From NCBI GenBank assembly GCA_014728175.1, contig WJMA01000054.1, positions 1 through 64,000 of the forward strand: 64,000 nucleotides of DNA, given 5' to 3'. The notes under the pieces were generated by a model that was not told where the DNA came from, made no database searches, and worked only from the letters and a program-made list of their open reading frames with translations. The stretch is from Candidatus Fermentibacterota bacterium. Lineage in GTDB: Bacteria > Fermentibacterota > Fermentibacteria > Fermentibacterales > JCC-6. Shown here one piece after another: positions 1 through 8,117 of this stretch (positions within the stretch are counted from its first letter, which is position 1; every line of letters begins with the position of its first letter). The translations under genes were made by a program, and so were the position numbers.

Positions 1-220
1 GGAACGAGAACTCATCATCTTCCATGGTGAGTACGTTATACCATCCAACTACCTGTCTCCTGTCCTCTTCACTAGAATAAATTTTGCGGTTATGCTCCGA
101 AACTCGGATTAGCGCGATGTCGGATATGCTACGAAGCAGTACCGGATCTGGAGGTGAATCGCTCCTCCGGGGCTTTTCCCCGATTGGGGAGAGGTCGAAA
201 TCCAGTTTCCTATTGTCCAT
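1..220 (-). CDS. Hypothetical protein, N-terminal part, runs off the left edge
   Basis: An ATG at 218-220 on the minus strand opens a frame with no stop to base 1, giving at least 73 residues starting MDNRKLDFDLSPIGEK. The ORF track misses it because its stop lies outside the window. It is hydrophilic and charged, with no signal peptide or membrane segment in the visible part, and I do not recognise a family. It lies downstream of the ATPase gene on the same strand, 29 bp beyond its stop, so the two may be co-transcribed. No clear ribosome binding site precedes the ATG, so the start is uncertain. Confidence 0.4.
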   Translation of the reverse strand, partial: MDNRKLDFDLSPIGEKPRRSDSPPDPVLLRSISDIALIRVSEHNRKIYSSEEDRRQVVGWYNVLTMEDDEFSF

Positions 221-249
221 CGGAATACGATTAGAACTCCCTGTACCGA

Positions 250-1560
250 TCAGAGATTTTCCACTATATGGTGGATCGAATTGATGGCGTAGAGCGGAAT
301 ATTGATCAGCCAGTCCTCCTCCCTGTATCCAGAAAGTGATGCACGAAGGGCTTTTGGAGGAGCGAATCTTTCGAAATAGCTCTTAAGGCTTTTGGACTGA
401 AGATTTTCCGCAGCCTTGACTTCAAGTGGAAGAACATTCCCGTGCTGCTGAAGCACGAAATCGACCTCAGCGCTACTGCTGCGTCCACTCCAGTAGTACG
501 GCTCCCTGTCTCCAGAAACGATCAGCTGCTGAAGAACGAACTGTTCAGTCAGTGCTCCCTTGAATTCGCTGAACAGGCTGTTACCCTCCAGCACACTGTT
601 CTGGTCTATGTCGGTCATGGCGCACAGAAGGCCCACATCGGGAGCGAACAGCTTGAAGGCTTTCTGATCGAGATACGCCGCAAGAGGGATGCCCGGTTTT
701 GTTATCCGGCTGACTCTGTGTGAAAGACCACAGTCTATCAACCACTGGATTGCCAGCTCATACTCCCTTGCTCGTGCTCCTTTTCTGACCAGTCCGTAGA
801 TGAATTTTTTGTTTTCCCTGGCCAGCTGCGCCGGCAGGCTGTTCCATACGCCCCTTATCCTCGGTATAAGCGGATGGGGAACATGCTTGGAGAAATCCTG
901 TTCGTATGCGGTCAGAAGCTGTTTCTGAATATCCCTTGCCAGCGAGAAATCAGGATTTGACCTGAACTCCTTTACAACTCCGGGCATTCCGCCTATGAAG
1001 TAGTACCGCTTCAGAAGTTCGGTCAGCTTTTCGGAGAATACCTTCAGCATCTTGAAATCAGGTCCGGTTACAATCTCGTAGAGAGAGTCTTTTTCCAGCG
1101 CCAGCAGGAATTCCGGGAAGGACATGGGGTGAAGGTCGAGGAACTGAACCTTTCCCACAGGGAAGGACATTTCAGAATGGAGTGTTACACCCAGCATCGA
1201 ACCTGCGGCCATGATATGATACTCTGGAGCATTCTCATGGAAGTACTTTAGGGAAGACAGCGCCTCGGGGGATTCCTGGATCTCGTCAAGTACCACCAGC
1301 GTTTCTTCAGGCGCAATTCTGAAGCCGGCCTCCACCTGCAGGCCAAGCAGAATACGCTGAACATCGAAATCCATTTGAAAGAGCTTCTGCATCTCAGGAT
1401 TACTCTCTAGATTGATATAGGCCAGCGAATCGTAGTAGCGGCTGCCGAATGTCCGCATGAGCCATGTCTTGCCCGTTTGCCTTGCTCCACGGATGATAAG
1501 CGGCTTTCGAAGAGTGGAGGCCTTCCATTCCTTTAGTTTTTCCATCGTTTCTCTATACAT
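250..1560 (-). CDS. AAA-type ATPase with C-terminal DUF4143-like domain
   Basis: This 436-residue protein is a P-loop ATPase of the ATP-binding/DUF4143 family. Walker A is GARQTGKT at about residues 25-32 and Walker B is LVVLDE ending at D92-E93. The C-terminal third carries EVDFVLQQ...LPLEVKA, the PD-(D/E)xK-like signature typical of DUF4143. The length is normal for the family, whose substrates are mostly unknown; some members have been linked to stress or toxin-like functions. The ATG is preceded by a good GGGAGGT site and a plausible promoter. It sits in a gene-remnant-rich, AT-richer stretch, which suits an accessory gene. Confidence 0.85.
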   Translation of the reverse strand: MYRETMEKLKEWKASTLRKPLIIRGARQTGKTWLMRTFGSRYYDSLAYINLESNPEMQKLFQMDFDVQRILLGLQVEAGFRIAPEETLVVLDEIQESPEALSSLKYFHENAPEYHIMAAGSMLGVTLHSEMSFPVGKVQFLDLHPMSFPEFLLALEKDSLYEIVTGPDFKMLKVFSEKLTELLKRYYFIGGMPGVVKEFRSNPDFSLARDIQKQLLTAYEQDFSKHVPHPLIPRIRGVWNSLPAQLARENKKFIYGLVRKGARAREYELAIQWLIDCGLSHRVSRITKPGIPLAAYLDQKAFKLFAPDVGLLCAMTDIDQNSVLEGNSLFSEFKGALTEQFVLQQLIVSGDREPYYWSGRSSSAEVDFVLQQHGNVLPLEVKAAENLQSKSLKSYFERFAPPKALRASLSGYREEDWLINIPLYAINSIHHIVENL

Positions 1561-1581
1561 CCTAATACCTCCCGTTTACTG

Positions 1582-1611
1582 AAGATACGGCATGGTTATC
1601 ACAAATGTCAA
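1582..1611 (-). promoter_or_regulatory. Candidate sigma-70-type promoter for the DUF4143 ATPase
   Basis: On the minus strand TTGACA (1606-1611) is separated by 18 bp from TATCTT (1582-1587), about 25 bp before the GGGAGGT ribosome binding site. The -35 is perfect and the -10 is a moderate match. The surrounding DNA is clearly AT-richer than its neighbours. Confidence 0.35.
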
Positions 1612-1619
1612 ACAACATA

Positions 1620-1675
1620 TGTGCAAAATATCACAAAAAACGTATGAGTTTTGTGTATTTCTCACATTTTGCGCA
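1620..1675. repeat. Imperfect inverted repeat upstream of the ATPase gene
   Basis: TGTGCAAAATATCACA (1620-1635) is matched on the opposite strand by TGCGCAAAATGTGAGA (reverse complement of 1660-1675), 12 of 16 positions identical, around an AT-rich 24-bp spacer. It lies just upstream of the candidate promoter and could be an operator, the terminator region of the next gene upstream, or an element end. I cannot decide between these. Confidence 0.3.
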
Positions 1676-1742
1676 GGAGATCTGCGGAATCAGGAAGCTA
1701 TTCGCTTAATTCCCTCTCCAGGAGGTATTCCAGCAGGACGTC

Positions 1743-2188
1743 TTAGATGTCGCTCTGTATGAACAGGGAATCACCTGGACGGTACCAGCCGGTGAGGCGG
1801 TAGAAGGCGGCAGCCGCCGGGTCGTCTATGGGCTGTCCCGCCTGGGCCTCGTCAAGGTACTCCAGACGCGCAGGTAAGCACCCTCTTTCTCCTCCATGCC
1901 GGCGTAGCTTCTCACGTGCCTGGGGACCCAGGAGTAGTTCAGGGTGAAGCGGGGGAGGAATTCGTAGCAGCCGGCTTCCCTTACCCGGTCCATGTCCCGC
2001 TCCAGGTCCTGCTGGACCTGTTCCAGGACTTCCAGTTGCTCTCGGTCCTGGGAGGTGAATTCCTGGCGCTCGTAGTTGTGGGCGGCTGGGAATATAGCCA
2101 ATAGGAAACTGGATTTCCGGCGCTCGATCAACCCAGCCTCTTTAGTTTCCTCTGCGCTGTCTTGGATAACGTTTCCCATGTAGATCAA
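1743..2188 (-). pseudogene. Frameshifted hypothetical gene
   Basis: The ORF starting MIYMGNVIQDSAEE (1826-2188) stays convincing to about GMEEKEGAYLRV. There the protein-like signal moves to another frame, continuing LEYLDEAQAGQPIDDPAAAAFYRLTGWYRPGDSLFIQSDI and stopping at 1743-1745. Both halves have natural composition, which suggests one reading frame broken by a single-base indel near 1870. The intact product would be roughly 145 residues, soluble, with a Glu/Gln-rich helical middle. I recognise no family. It could be a true pseudogene or an assembly error. Confidence 0.45.
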
Positions 2189-2284
2189 GATACCCAGGCG
2201 GCCCTAACCGGTCAACGAACCCGACAGTCCCGCTTCGGCCGAACCGTCTCCCACAGAAACATACAGCCCAGCCATCGAGATTCA

Positions 2285-2680
2285 TCATCCAATCGCCATC
2301 TCCGAGACGTCATCCTGCCAGGAAACGTAGTCGGCGTCGGGTTCGCAGACCAGCTCGGGTGGCTGGGGCGGAGGCCTGGGTTTCTCCCACAGGTCGAGAT
2401 GCTCGAGGATTCGCCTTACAACCGAAGGCTGCTCTATGAAGGAGATGACCTTCATGCGGCTTCCGCATTCCGGACACTTCAGGGCGTCGATGTCCCTGTC
2501 CGAAATATGCGGCTCTGCTCGCTGCTTTCGACGACAGTATCCGAGCATTGAAAGCGAGAGAATATCTATAGATTGCTCAACAATTTGCAGAGCGCGCCGA
2601 AACGCATCGTCCAATTTCCCAGAATCCCGTATTACCGCATAGGTATCTGAATAAGAGAAAAAGTCCAAGCGGGGATGCAT
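2285..2680 (-). pseudogene. Transposase C-terminal remnant (IS91-like)
   Basis: The 131-residue ORF contains CPECGSRMKVISFIEQPSVVRRILEHLDLWE followed by a proline-rich tail. This is the zinc-ribbon and C-terminal pattern of Y2-type putative transposases related to IS91/IS801. The large catalytic domain is missing and the first ~65 residues do not look like transposase, so this is a fused remnant rather than a working gene. No terminal repeats were found. It marks past mobile-element activity in the 1-3.6 kb stretch. Confidence 0.5.
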
Positions 2681-2813
2681 ATTTCGCCGAAATAGCGGAG
2701 ATCCTTTGGGGAATGTTGTAGCGAAACCTAGTGCGTCTTAGCTTATCAAATTAGACGAAATCGACTCCAAGGATGCTAAAACGGCCAGTAATATCTGAGG
2801 ATATGACTAGCTC

Positions 2814-3359
2814 TTGCACTGGCGCGAGTGGCTCGAGGAAAACCACACATCGGTGCCCGAGGTCTGGATAGTCTTCTACAAGAAACATACCGCCCTGCCG
2901 AGTCTCTCCTACGACGATGCCGTAAAGGAAACTCTTTGTTTCGGTTGGATAGACAGCATCATCAAGCGCTTGGACGAGCAAAGGTACGTAAGGAAGTTCA
3001 CTCCCAGAAAAGCCGGCAGCAACTGGTCGGAGATCAACAAGGCCCGTGCCAGGAAGATGATAGATGCCGTCAGGATGACCGACACTGGCCTGAAGGCAAT
3101 CGAGTAGGCGAAGCGGTCGGGCGAGTGGGATCGCAAGCATGAGCCGCCGCGGATACCTACGGATGCGATGCCCGAAGAGCTTAAGGAAGCTTTTTCGAAG
3201 CATCCGAAAGCCAGAGAGGGATTCGAATCGCTCGCTCCCTCCTACCGAAGGAAGTATTTGATGTGGATCGCCTCGGCCAAGAGACCCGAAACCAGAAAGC
3301 GTCGCACCCGTGAAGCCGTCGAGAAGTTGAAAAGCGGCGAGAAGCTGGGCTTGAGGTAA
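2814..3359 (+). pseudogene. YdeI/OmpD-associated-family gene interrupted by an in-frame TAG
   Basis: The first part (WREWLEENH..VWIVFYKKHT..CFGWIDSIIKRLDEQRY) is the conserved core of the YdeI/OmpD-associated family. A TAG at 3105-3107 stops it after GLKAIE, yet the same frame continues AKRSGEWDRKHEPPRIPTDAMPEELKEAF to a TAA at 3357-3359, exactly the family's expected second half with the RKYLMWIASAKRPETRKRR motif. The 5' end is also doubtful: the only start is a TTG with an in-frame TAG two codons before it. Most simply this is a nonsense pseudogene. A sequence error or amber read-through is possible but unsupported. Confidence 0.75.
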
Positions 3360-3410
3360 AGTTCGCTAGCAGATGACCCTCTTTAGAAGCTCAATTCAAG
3401 GGGGTACGTT

Positions 3411-3626
3411 GTGAAGGCAAGCGCATTCTGGATCATCGGTGTTCTCCAAAGCGTAGCACTGGGCTTCGTAGTCTACCTGGTTTTCAGAGGATTGAACATG
3501 ATAAACGGCAGCTCAGTGATAGGAGCCGATACCCAGCTGGCTCTCAGCATAGCACTGCCGCTGTTCCTGCTTCTGACGGAGTATTCTATGTGGGCGGGAG
3601 GCACTTGGCAGGGGCGTTCCGGATAA
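3411..3626 (+). CDS. Small membrane protein, function unknown
   Basis: This is a 71-residue ORF from a GTG preceded by AAGGGGG at good spacing. It has two hydrophobic helices, at about residues 5-26 (FWIIGVLQSVALGFVVYLVF) and 43-57 (ALSIALPLFLLLTEY), so it is predicted to be a small integral membrane protein. The C-terminus is short and polar. It follows the YdeI-like pseudogene and is convergent with the racemase gene. No family is recognised. Confidence 0.5.
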   Translation: MKASAFWIIGVLQSVALGFVVYLVFRGLNMINGSSVIGADTQLALSIALPLFLLLTEYSMWAGGTWQGRSG

Positions 3627-3689
3627 GGGTATTTGAAGAGGGCAGGTCATGTGCAGTTTAATTGGCGATTAACATTCCCCCGTCCCCAT

Positions 3690-4766
3690 TTAGGTGGCGA
3701 TTACCTTGCTGGTGTATTTGTTGTTCATCAGGCGGACCAGGCCGGAGTAACCCATGCGGAACCAAATGCTATCGCCCAGCTTGAGGGTGGTGCCTTCTTC
3801 GCCAACGTTCAGCACGGTCAGGTCGCTGCTGGCTCCCGCCAGCCGGTAGTCCGGGTTAACGGGCCTGAGCGAGCTTACCTCGGTATCCAGTTCTCCGACT
3901 GTGACCAGCGCCCGATAGCCTCGCTGCCCCGGCAAGTGATCGGACTCTTCCTCCGAGTTGAAGGGAACCAGCTCTTCCAGGGTCTCCCCACTGGGCATCA
4001 GGCTCTTCTCCTTGATCTCCACGATCTCCGCCTCCAGCAGGAAACCGTCGTCGCGAAGACCCCTCATAATTCCGCCGTTTATCAGGTCGGTTCCCAGGAG
4101 AATGGCCTCCCCCACTCTATAGTGGTTGATCTGGGAAGGAACCGTTCCCTGCAGCAGGAAGGGCAGGGTAGCACTGGAGCCGGCGGATACCAAAGGCAGC
4201 TTGCGATCGAACTTTAGCTCCAAGAGTTCCCGGTACAAAACCAGCTGCATCAGCTGGTCGGCGGAGGGAACGGTGCCCGAGATGCATCCCAGGTTGGAGC
4301 CTATTCCCAGTATCTCTATGTTGGGCAGGTGGAAGATGTCCTCGTAAAGCCTGACCAGGGAGCCGGGGAGTATCCCCTCCCGTAAGTCTCCCAGCTCCAC
4401 CATGAGTACTACCTTGTGGATCTTGTCCTGCTTCTCCGCCTCGGCGTTTAGGTTCTTTACGATCTTCAGCTCGGTATTCAGGGAAACGTCGCTGTAGGCG
4501 ACTACCTCGGACAACTCCTTGGTATGGGGCGGCCGCAGGAACCAACGCTCGAACTCCATCCCGCTCTCGGTAACCAGCTTCAGGTTGTCCAACCTGGAAT
4601 CACCCATGGACTCCACTCCGGCTTCCTTCAGAACACGGATGGATTCCAGGTGACCGCAGAGAGCCTTCGTTACCACCGTAAGCGAGGATCCGTACCGCTC
4701 CACCCAGCCTTTAACAGCCTGGTAATTCTTCCGTAGTGCCTCGGGGCTTATAATTACCCTGTTCAC
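3690..4766 (-). CDS. PLP-dependent alanine/ornithine racemase family protein
   Basis: At 358 residues this matches the fold III racemase family (alanine racemase N-terminal domain) that includes clostridial ornithine racemase. The likely PLP lysine is K34 in VVTKALCGH, and later landmarks are VLMVELGDLREGI, SAGSSATLP and NHYRVGEAILLGTDLI, all typical of the ornithine/alanine racemase subgroup. It should interconvert L and D forms of an amino acid in the cytoplasm; the substrate cannot be read from sequence. The GTG start overlaps the acetyltransferase stop as GTGA, so the two are translationally coupled. Confidence 0.85.
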   Translation of the reverse strand: MNRVIISPEALRKNYQAVKGWVERYGSSLTVVTKALCGHLESIRVLKEAGVESMGDSRLDNLKLVTESGMEFERWFLRPPHTKELSEVVAYSDVSLNTELKIVKNLNAEAEKQDKIHKVVLMVELGDLREGILPGSLVRLYEDIFHLPNIEILGIGSNLGCISGTVPSADQLMQLVLYRELLELKFDRKLPLVSAGSSATLPFLLQGTVPSQINHYRVGEAILLGTDLINGGIMRGLRDDGFLLEAEIVEIKEKSLMPSGETLEELVPFNSEEESDHLPGQRGYRALVTVGELDTEVSSLRPVNPDYRLAGASSDLTVLNVGEEGTTLKLGDSIWFRMGYSGLVRLMNNKYTSKVIAT

Positions 4767-5227
4767 TTGGCGTACCTCATCTCGGTGTACTTGGCCGTGA
4801 ATCCAATGCGCTCGTAAAGCCTCTTGGCCGGATTGTCGTGTTCAACGTGCAGTTTGACGTCACCCTGGGCCTCATCCAGGGCGCGCTTGATTATTCTTCC
4901 ACCCAGGCCCTTGCCCCGCATGTCAGGTCTGATCGCAACGAAGAGCAAAACGTTCTCCGGAATGTAGCCCTTCATTCCGGTGTTGAGCATTACTACAACG
5001 CCTATCGGCTCATTGTCGAGCTCCGCCAGGAGGACGAAGCCTCCCTTGCCCGGCTCCTCGGAGAGAGCGTAATCCAAACCGTCGAAGATCTGCCCCATGG
5101 GATCCTCGTAGGGTTTCAAGCTCTCATGCAGGAAACGAGCAAGGTCTTTGACATCGATATGCTCTTCCAGCTGGGCTCTATTCCTGCAGATAGTGGTATC
5201 GATAGCTATCTCCTGATCTGGCATCAT
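4763..5227 (-). CDS. GNAT-family N-acetyltransferase
   Basis: The C-terminal half has the GNAT acetyl-CoA signature: VAIRPDMRGKGLGGRIIKRAL (the R-x-x-G-x-G/A loop) followed by LHVEHDNPAKRLYERIGF. I chose the ATG at 5227 (MMPDQEIAID, 154 residues) because the longer 185-residue ORF begins at a TTG without a convincing ribosome site and adds non-family residues. The stop overlaps the racemase start by 4 bp, suggesting a coupled two-gene unit that acts on an amino acid or its derivative. The acetyl acceptor is unknown. Confidence 0.8.
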   Translation of the reverse strand: MMPDQEIAIDTTICRNRAQLEEHIDVKDLARFLHESLKPYEDPMGQIFDGLDYALSEEPGKGGFVLLAELDNEPIGVVVMLNTGMKGYIPENVLLFVAIRPDMRGKGLGGRIIKRALDEAQGDVKLHVEHDNPAKRLYERIGFTAKYTEMRYAK

Positions 5228-5468
5228 CTCTATCCCGCTAAATTGTGTTGCCACGTGAGCTGTCATTTGCGGCAACCAAGGCCAGCACTTTAATAAGGAG
5301 GTTAAGGGCCGTTGTGTCAAGCCCGAAGGCCAAATCGCTCGAGAAGCTAGAGGGCGTTCCTAAACCTTTTGAACCTTTAGCCGAAATACGTCAAGTAATT
5401 ATCGTTGGGTGGGTTGGATGAACAAATCCTTAACTTTTTAGTTCTTTATAAACATCCCTACCAGGGGT
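5228..5468. other. Intergenic region, no feature seen
   Basis: This AT-richer gap lies between the acetyltransferase start and a downstream gene remnant. It contains the unlikely N-terminal extension of the acetyltransferase ORF and nothing else I can call: no tRNA, clear hairpin or strong promoter. Confidence 0.4.
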
Positions 5469-5771
5469 TTAGAACAGCGTTTTGACGCTGCCCCAGGTTT
5501 TAGTGGTGAGGTCGGTTCCCTGGGGTTCACCATGGGCCCTGATCAGGTAGTCGCAGGCATTCGGACCATAAATGGTCCAGGGTTCCCAAGTATTTAGGTC
5601 ATCCGAGTAAAAGCTATGTGCGGTAATGTAGGGATTCATAAGGCCAAAGATGCTGATTCGCAGGCGAATCGTAGGGGAATATTTTCCTATCGTGGGATAT
5701 TTTACTAAGCTCTGGGCTCGATATGGAAGGGTAGCAGGATCGTACCGTTTGGGTTCTGTCGGGGGAGGGTT
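5469..5771 (-). pseudogene. C-terminal remnant of a secreted protein
   Basis: On the minus strand an open frame reads ...NPYITAHSFYSDDLNTWEPWTIYGPNACDYLIRAHGE and ends in TAA at 5469-5471. From the internal ATG at 5637-5639 it is 56 residues, too short for the ORF track. The composition (Tyr, Trp, Asp, Asn rich, a SDDLNTW.PW block) resembles ends of extracellular proteins in FCB-type genomes. The frame is open further upstream to an in-frame TAA near 5770, but that part is less convincing. There is no start with a ribosome site, so I treat it as a leftover gene end. Confidence 0.35.
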
Positions 5772-5797
5772 TTTTTAGTTTTTTGAAAAACATCCCG

Positions 5798-6586
5798 CTA
5801 GTGGGGGATGGGGCGGGAGATGCCGTTGCGGAGCCAGAATTTGAACAGGCTGGCCAGGTGTTGGATGCCCCGCTTGGAGGTGAGGCGTCTGGACGACCGC
5901 TGGTAACAGTGGGTGACCACGGTGTCGTAGACGTAGGCCACTCTCTGGCCGTGCTTCCAGACCCGGAAGGCCCACTCCACGTCCTCGAAGCCAAAGAAGT
6001 AGCCGTCGTAGAAACCGCCTATGCGGTCGATGGTGCTTCTTCTCATGCAGAACGCCGCCCCGCAGACCCAGTCCACGTACCTGGTGGTCTGGTGGTCCCA
6101 GTCCATCATCAGGTGGCGCTGGGAGACTTTCCTGCCCCAAGCCGTCTTGCCCAATGGGGTTCTCCTGGCAAGGATCGCCGACAGGGTGTAGAACCTACGG
6201 GCGTTGGGCTGAAGCGTACCGTCCGGGTTGAGCACCCTGCATCCGGCCAGGCCGACGTCCTCGTTTTCGTCCATGAAGGTTCGGAGCCGGTCCAGGCAGC
6301 CGGGGTGAACTTTGGCGTCGTCGTCCAGATGGAAGACGTACCTGCCTTGGGCGGCCTCGATACCCTGGTTGCGGGCCCTGGCCACGCCCAGGTTTTCGTC
6401 GTTCAGGATGGTGGTCACTCCGCCCAGGGTCGACAGGTACTCCCGGGTGCCGTCCGTAGAGCCGTTGTCTACAACTACCAGCTCGACGTTGCTCTTCACC
6501 GGGTTGCCCATGACCGATTCCAGGCAGGTGCGAAGAAACCCCTCCTGGTTCCAGGTGATCACCACCACGCTCAGGTCGACCGTCAT
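5798..6586 (-). CDS. Family 2 glycosyltransferase
   Basis: A GT-A fold glycosyltransferase of the rhamnosyltransferase-like GT2 group, 262 residues from the ATG at 6586. It begins LSVVVITWNQEGFLRTCLESV, carries the VVVDNGSTDGTREYL nucleotide-binding block, the metal-binding DxD as HLDDDAKV, and an acceptor-side block GGFYDGYFFGFEDVEWAFR. There is no membrane segment. The chosen start overlaps the stop of the upstream radical SAM gene as ATGA, so the ORF track's 54-residue extension is rejected. It probably adds a sugar to a surface glycan or a lipid-linked intermediate. Confidence 0.88.
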   Translation of the reverse strand: MTVDLSVVVITWNQEGFLRTCLESVMGNPVKSNVELVVVDNGSTDGTREYLSTLGGVTTILNDENLGVARARNQGIEAAQGRYVFHLDDDAKVHPGCLDRLRTFMDENEDVGLAGCRVLNPDGTLQPNARRFYTLSAILARRTPLGKTAWGRKVSQRHLMMDWDHQTTRYVDWVCGAAFCMRRSTIDRIGGFYDGYFFGFEDVEWAFRVWKHGQRVAYVYDTVVTHCYQRSSRRLTSKRGIQHLASLFKFWLRNGISRPIPH

Positions 6587-8016
6587 GGGGCCAACTTCTT
6601 CCACATGGCCTTGATCCCTCTGATCAGATAGGAGGGCGAGGAGATGCGCCCCAGGTTTCGCAGGATGAACCGGGGCGAAAGGAAGAACTTCCTGTTGGCC
6701 CTCCTCACCTCCCGCTCCAGGGTCTGCTTGGACAGGTGGGGAAGGCAAACGGTCGACTCCCTCTGCACGTCCACCGGGTAGTAGTCACCCTTCACGAAGT
6801 AGCTCCTCTCCAGGGCCGTCTGATAGCTTACGGTCCCGGGAAAGGGATTGCATATGCCGAACATGATGGAGTCCGGGCGCATCCTTATAGCTTCATCGAC
6901 CGTATGGCGGAGGCTGTCCAGGGTCTCCAGGGGGCTGGAGCCCAGCAGTATATTCAGCTTGGCCCTTATCCCGGCGCGCTTCAGGCAGGCAATACCCTGA
7001 TGGATCTCCTCCACCTCGATGTTCTTGTTGATGTCGTCCAGGACCTCCTGGTCCAGTGACTCCACCCCCACGTCTACGTAGCTGCAACCGGCGGCCGCCA
7101 TCTCCCGGGCCAACTGGTCGTCTACGCTGTCCGGGCGGGACAGGCATCCCCAGACCATGCCCAGGCCGGACAGGCCCCTGCAGATCTCCATGACCCTTTG
7201 TTTGTCGATGGTGAACTCGTCGTCTATGAAAGAGATGCGGGCATAACCATCCTCCGAGAGCTCCCTTAGCTCTTCCAGTACGTCCGAGGCGCTCCTGGCC
7301 CTCCATGGAGGTTTGGTTCCCTTGGCCCGCCTGCACTCTATCTCCCGGGAGAAGCTGAGGGAGTTGGGTACGCAGTAGACGCACTGATAGGGACAGCCTC
7401 GGCTGGTCAGCACCGCGGTGTAGGCTCCCCTGCCTCCGCTGGATCTGAACTTGGGATTGTAGTAAAGGCCCCTGTCCAGCAGGTGCCGGGCCGGATGGGG
7501 CAGGAAGTCCAGGTCCACGATCAGCTCGGCGGGGACGTGGGTGGGCCCTCCGGCGCGAAGGTAGCTGGCTCCGGGGACCTTTTCGGGATGGTCGGGATCT
7601 TCCAGGAGGTCGGCCAGGGCCAGGTCCGGCTCTCCCCTGATGGCAAAGGATCTCCCGTCGTCGAGGAACTCGTTCGTGTAGTAGGTCGGAGCGGGGCCTA
7701 TGGAGACGATGACGCTTTCGGGCGATACCTCTCTCAGCTTCCTTCGCACCTCCGCGTCCAGCTCCCTGGACAGGTTGACCGAGTACAGGACGTAGGCTTG
7801 GTACGGGTTCTCCCGCAGGTGGGCCTGGATGTCGCTTTCGGTCAGGCCGGCGGACGGAGCGTCGATGTAGCGCACCTCATGGCCCCGCCCTTCCAGCACG
7901 GCCGCCGCGGTCAGCAGAAAGATGTTGGGAATCGGGTAGTGCCCGTAGGTGCATCCGAAGACCCTCTCGGGCACTCTTCCCCCACCGGTGGGCGGGTCCA
8001 GAAAGAGTATCCTCAA
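6583..8016 (-). CDS. B12-binding domain radical SAM protein
   Basis: 477 residues. The N-terminal ~150 residues form a cobalamin-binding Rossmann-type domain (MRILFLDPPTGGG.., ILFLTAAAVLEGRGHEV region). The radical SAM core follows with CPYQCVYC at about residues 208-215, the CxxxCxxC iron-sulfur motif. The C-terminal part has ERSYFVKGDYYP-type elements seen in B12-radical SAM proteins from anaerobes. Members do methylations and rearrangements, often in lipid or secondary metabolism; the substrate here is unknown. It is coupled to the GT2 gene by a 4-bp overlap and is divergent from the sugar transferase gene, pointing to glycan or lipid-glycan modification. Confidence 0.85.
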   Translation of the reverse strand: MRILFLDPPTGGGRVPERVFGCTYGHYPIPNIFLLTAAAVLEGRGHEVRYIDAPSAGLTESDIQAHLRENPYQAYVLYSVNLSRELDAEVRRKLREVSPESVIVSIGPAPTYYTNEFLDDGRSFAIRGEPDLALADLLEDPDHPEKVPGASYLRAGGPTHVPAELIVDLDFLPHPARHLLDRGLYYNPKFRSSGGRGAYTAVLTSRGCPYQCVYCVPNSLSFSREIECRRAKGTKPPWRARSASDVLEELRELSEDGYARISFIDDEFTIDKQRVMEICRGLSGLGMVWGCLSRPDSVDDQLAREMAAAGCSYVDVGVESLDQEVLDDINKNIEVEEIHQGIACLKRAGIRAKLNILLGSSPLETLDSLRHTVDEAIRMRPDSIMFGICNPFPGTVSYQTALERSYFVKGDYYPVDVQRESTVCLPHLSKQTLEREVRRANRKFFLSPRFILRNLGRISSPSYLIRGIKAMWKKLAP

Positions 8017-8099
8017 TAGAGCCTCCCGGAAGGCCCCGAAAAGGAGCCGGTTTCGGAAAAGAGCGTACCAATCAGTTGGTTGGCATCCATCATAAGTCT

Positions 8100-8112
8100 A
8101 TATTCGGAATAT
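8100..8112. promoter_or_regulatory. Palindrome ATATTC-G-GAATAT just upstream of the sugar transferase start
   Basis: A perfect 6-1-6 inverted repeat ends 5 bp before the ATG at 8118, in the 100-bp divergent promoter region shared with the radical SAM gene. The position over a likely ribosome site or start suits an operator, but no other copy was recognised and it could be chance. Confidence 0.25.
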
Positions 8113-8117
8113 GAGCC

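Noticed and set aside
84-284. Plus-strand 66-residue ORF at the left edge
   Set aside because: It lies opposite a better minus-strand reading frame (MDNRKLDF...) and has no family signal.
1620-1675. Insertion-sequence terminal repeats
   Set aside because: The imperfect inverted repeat encloses only 24 bp and no transposase, so it is not an element by itself.
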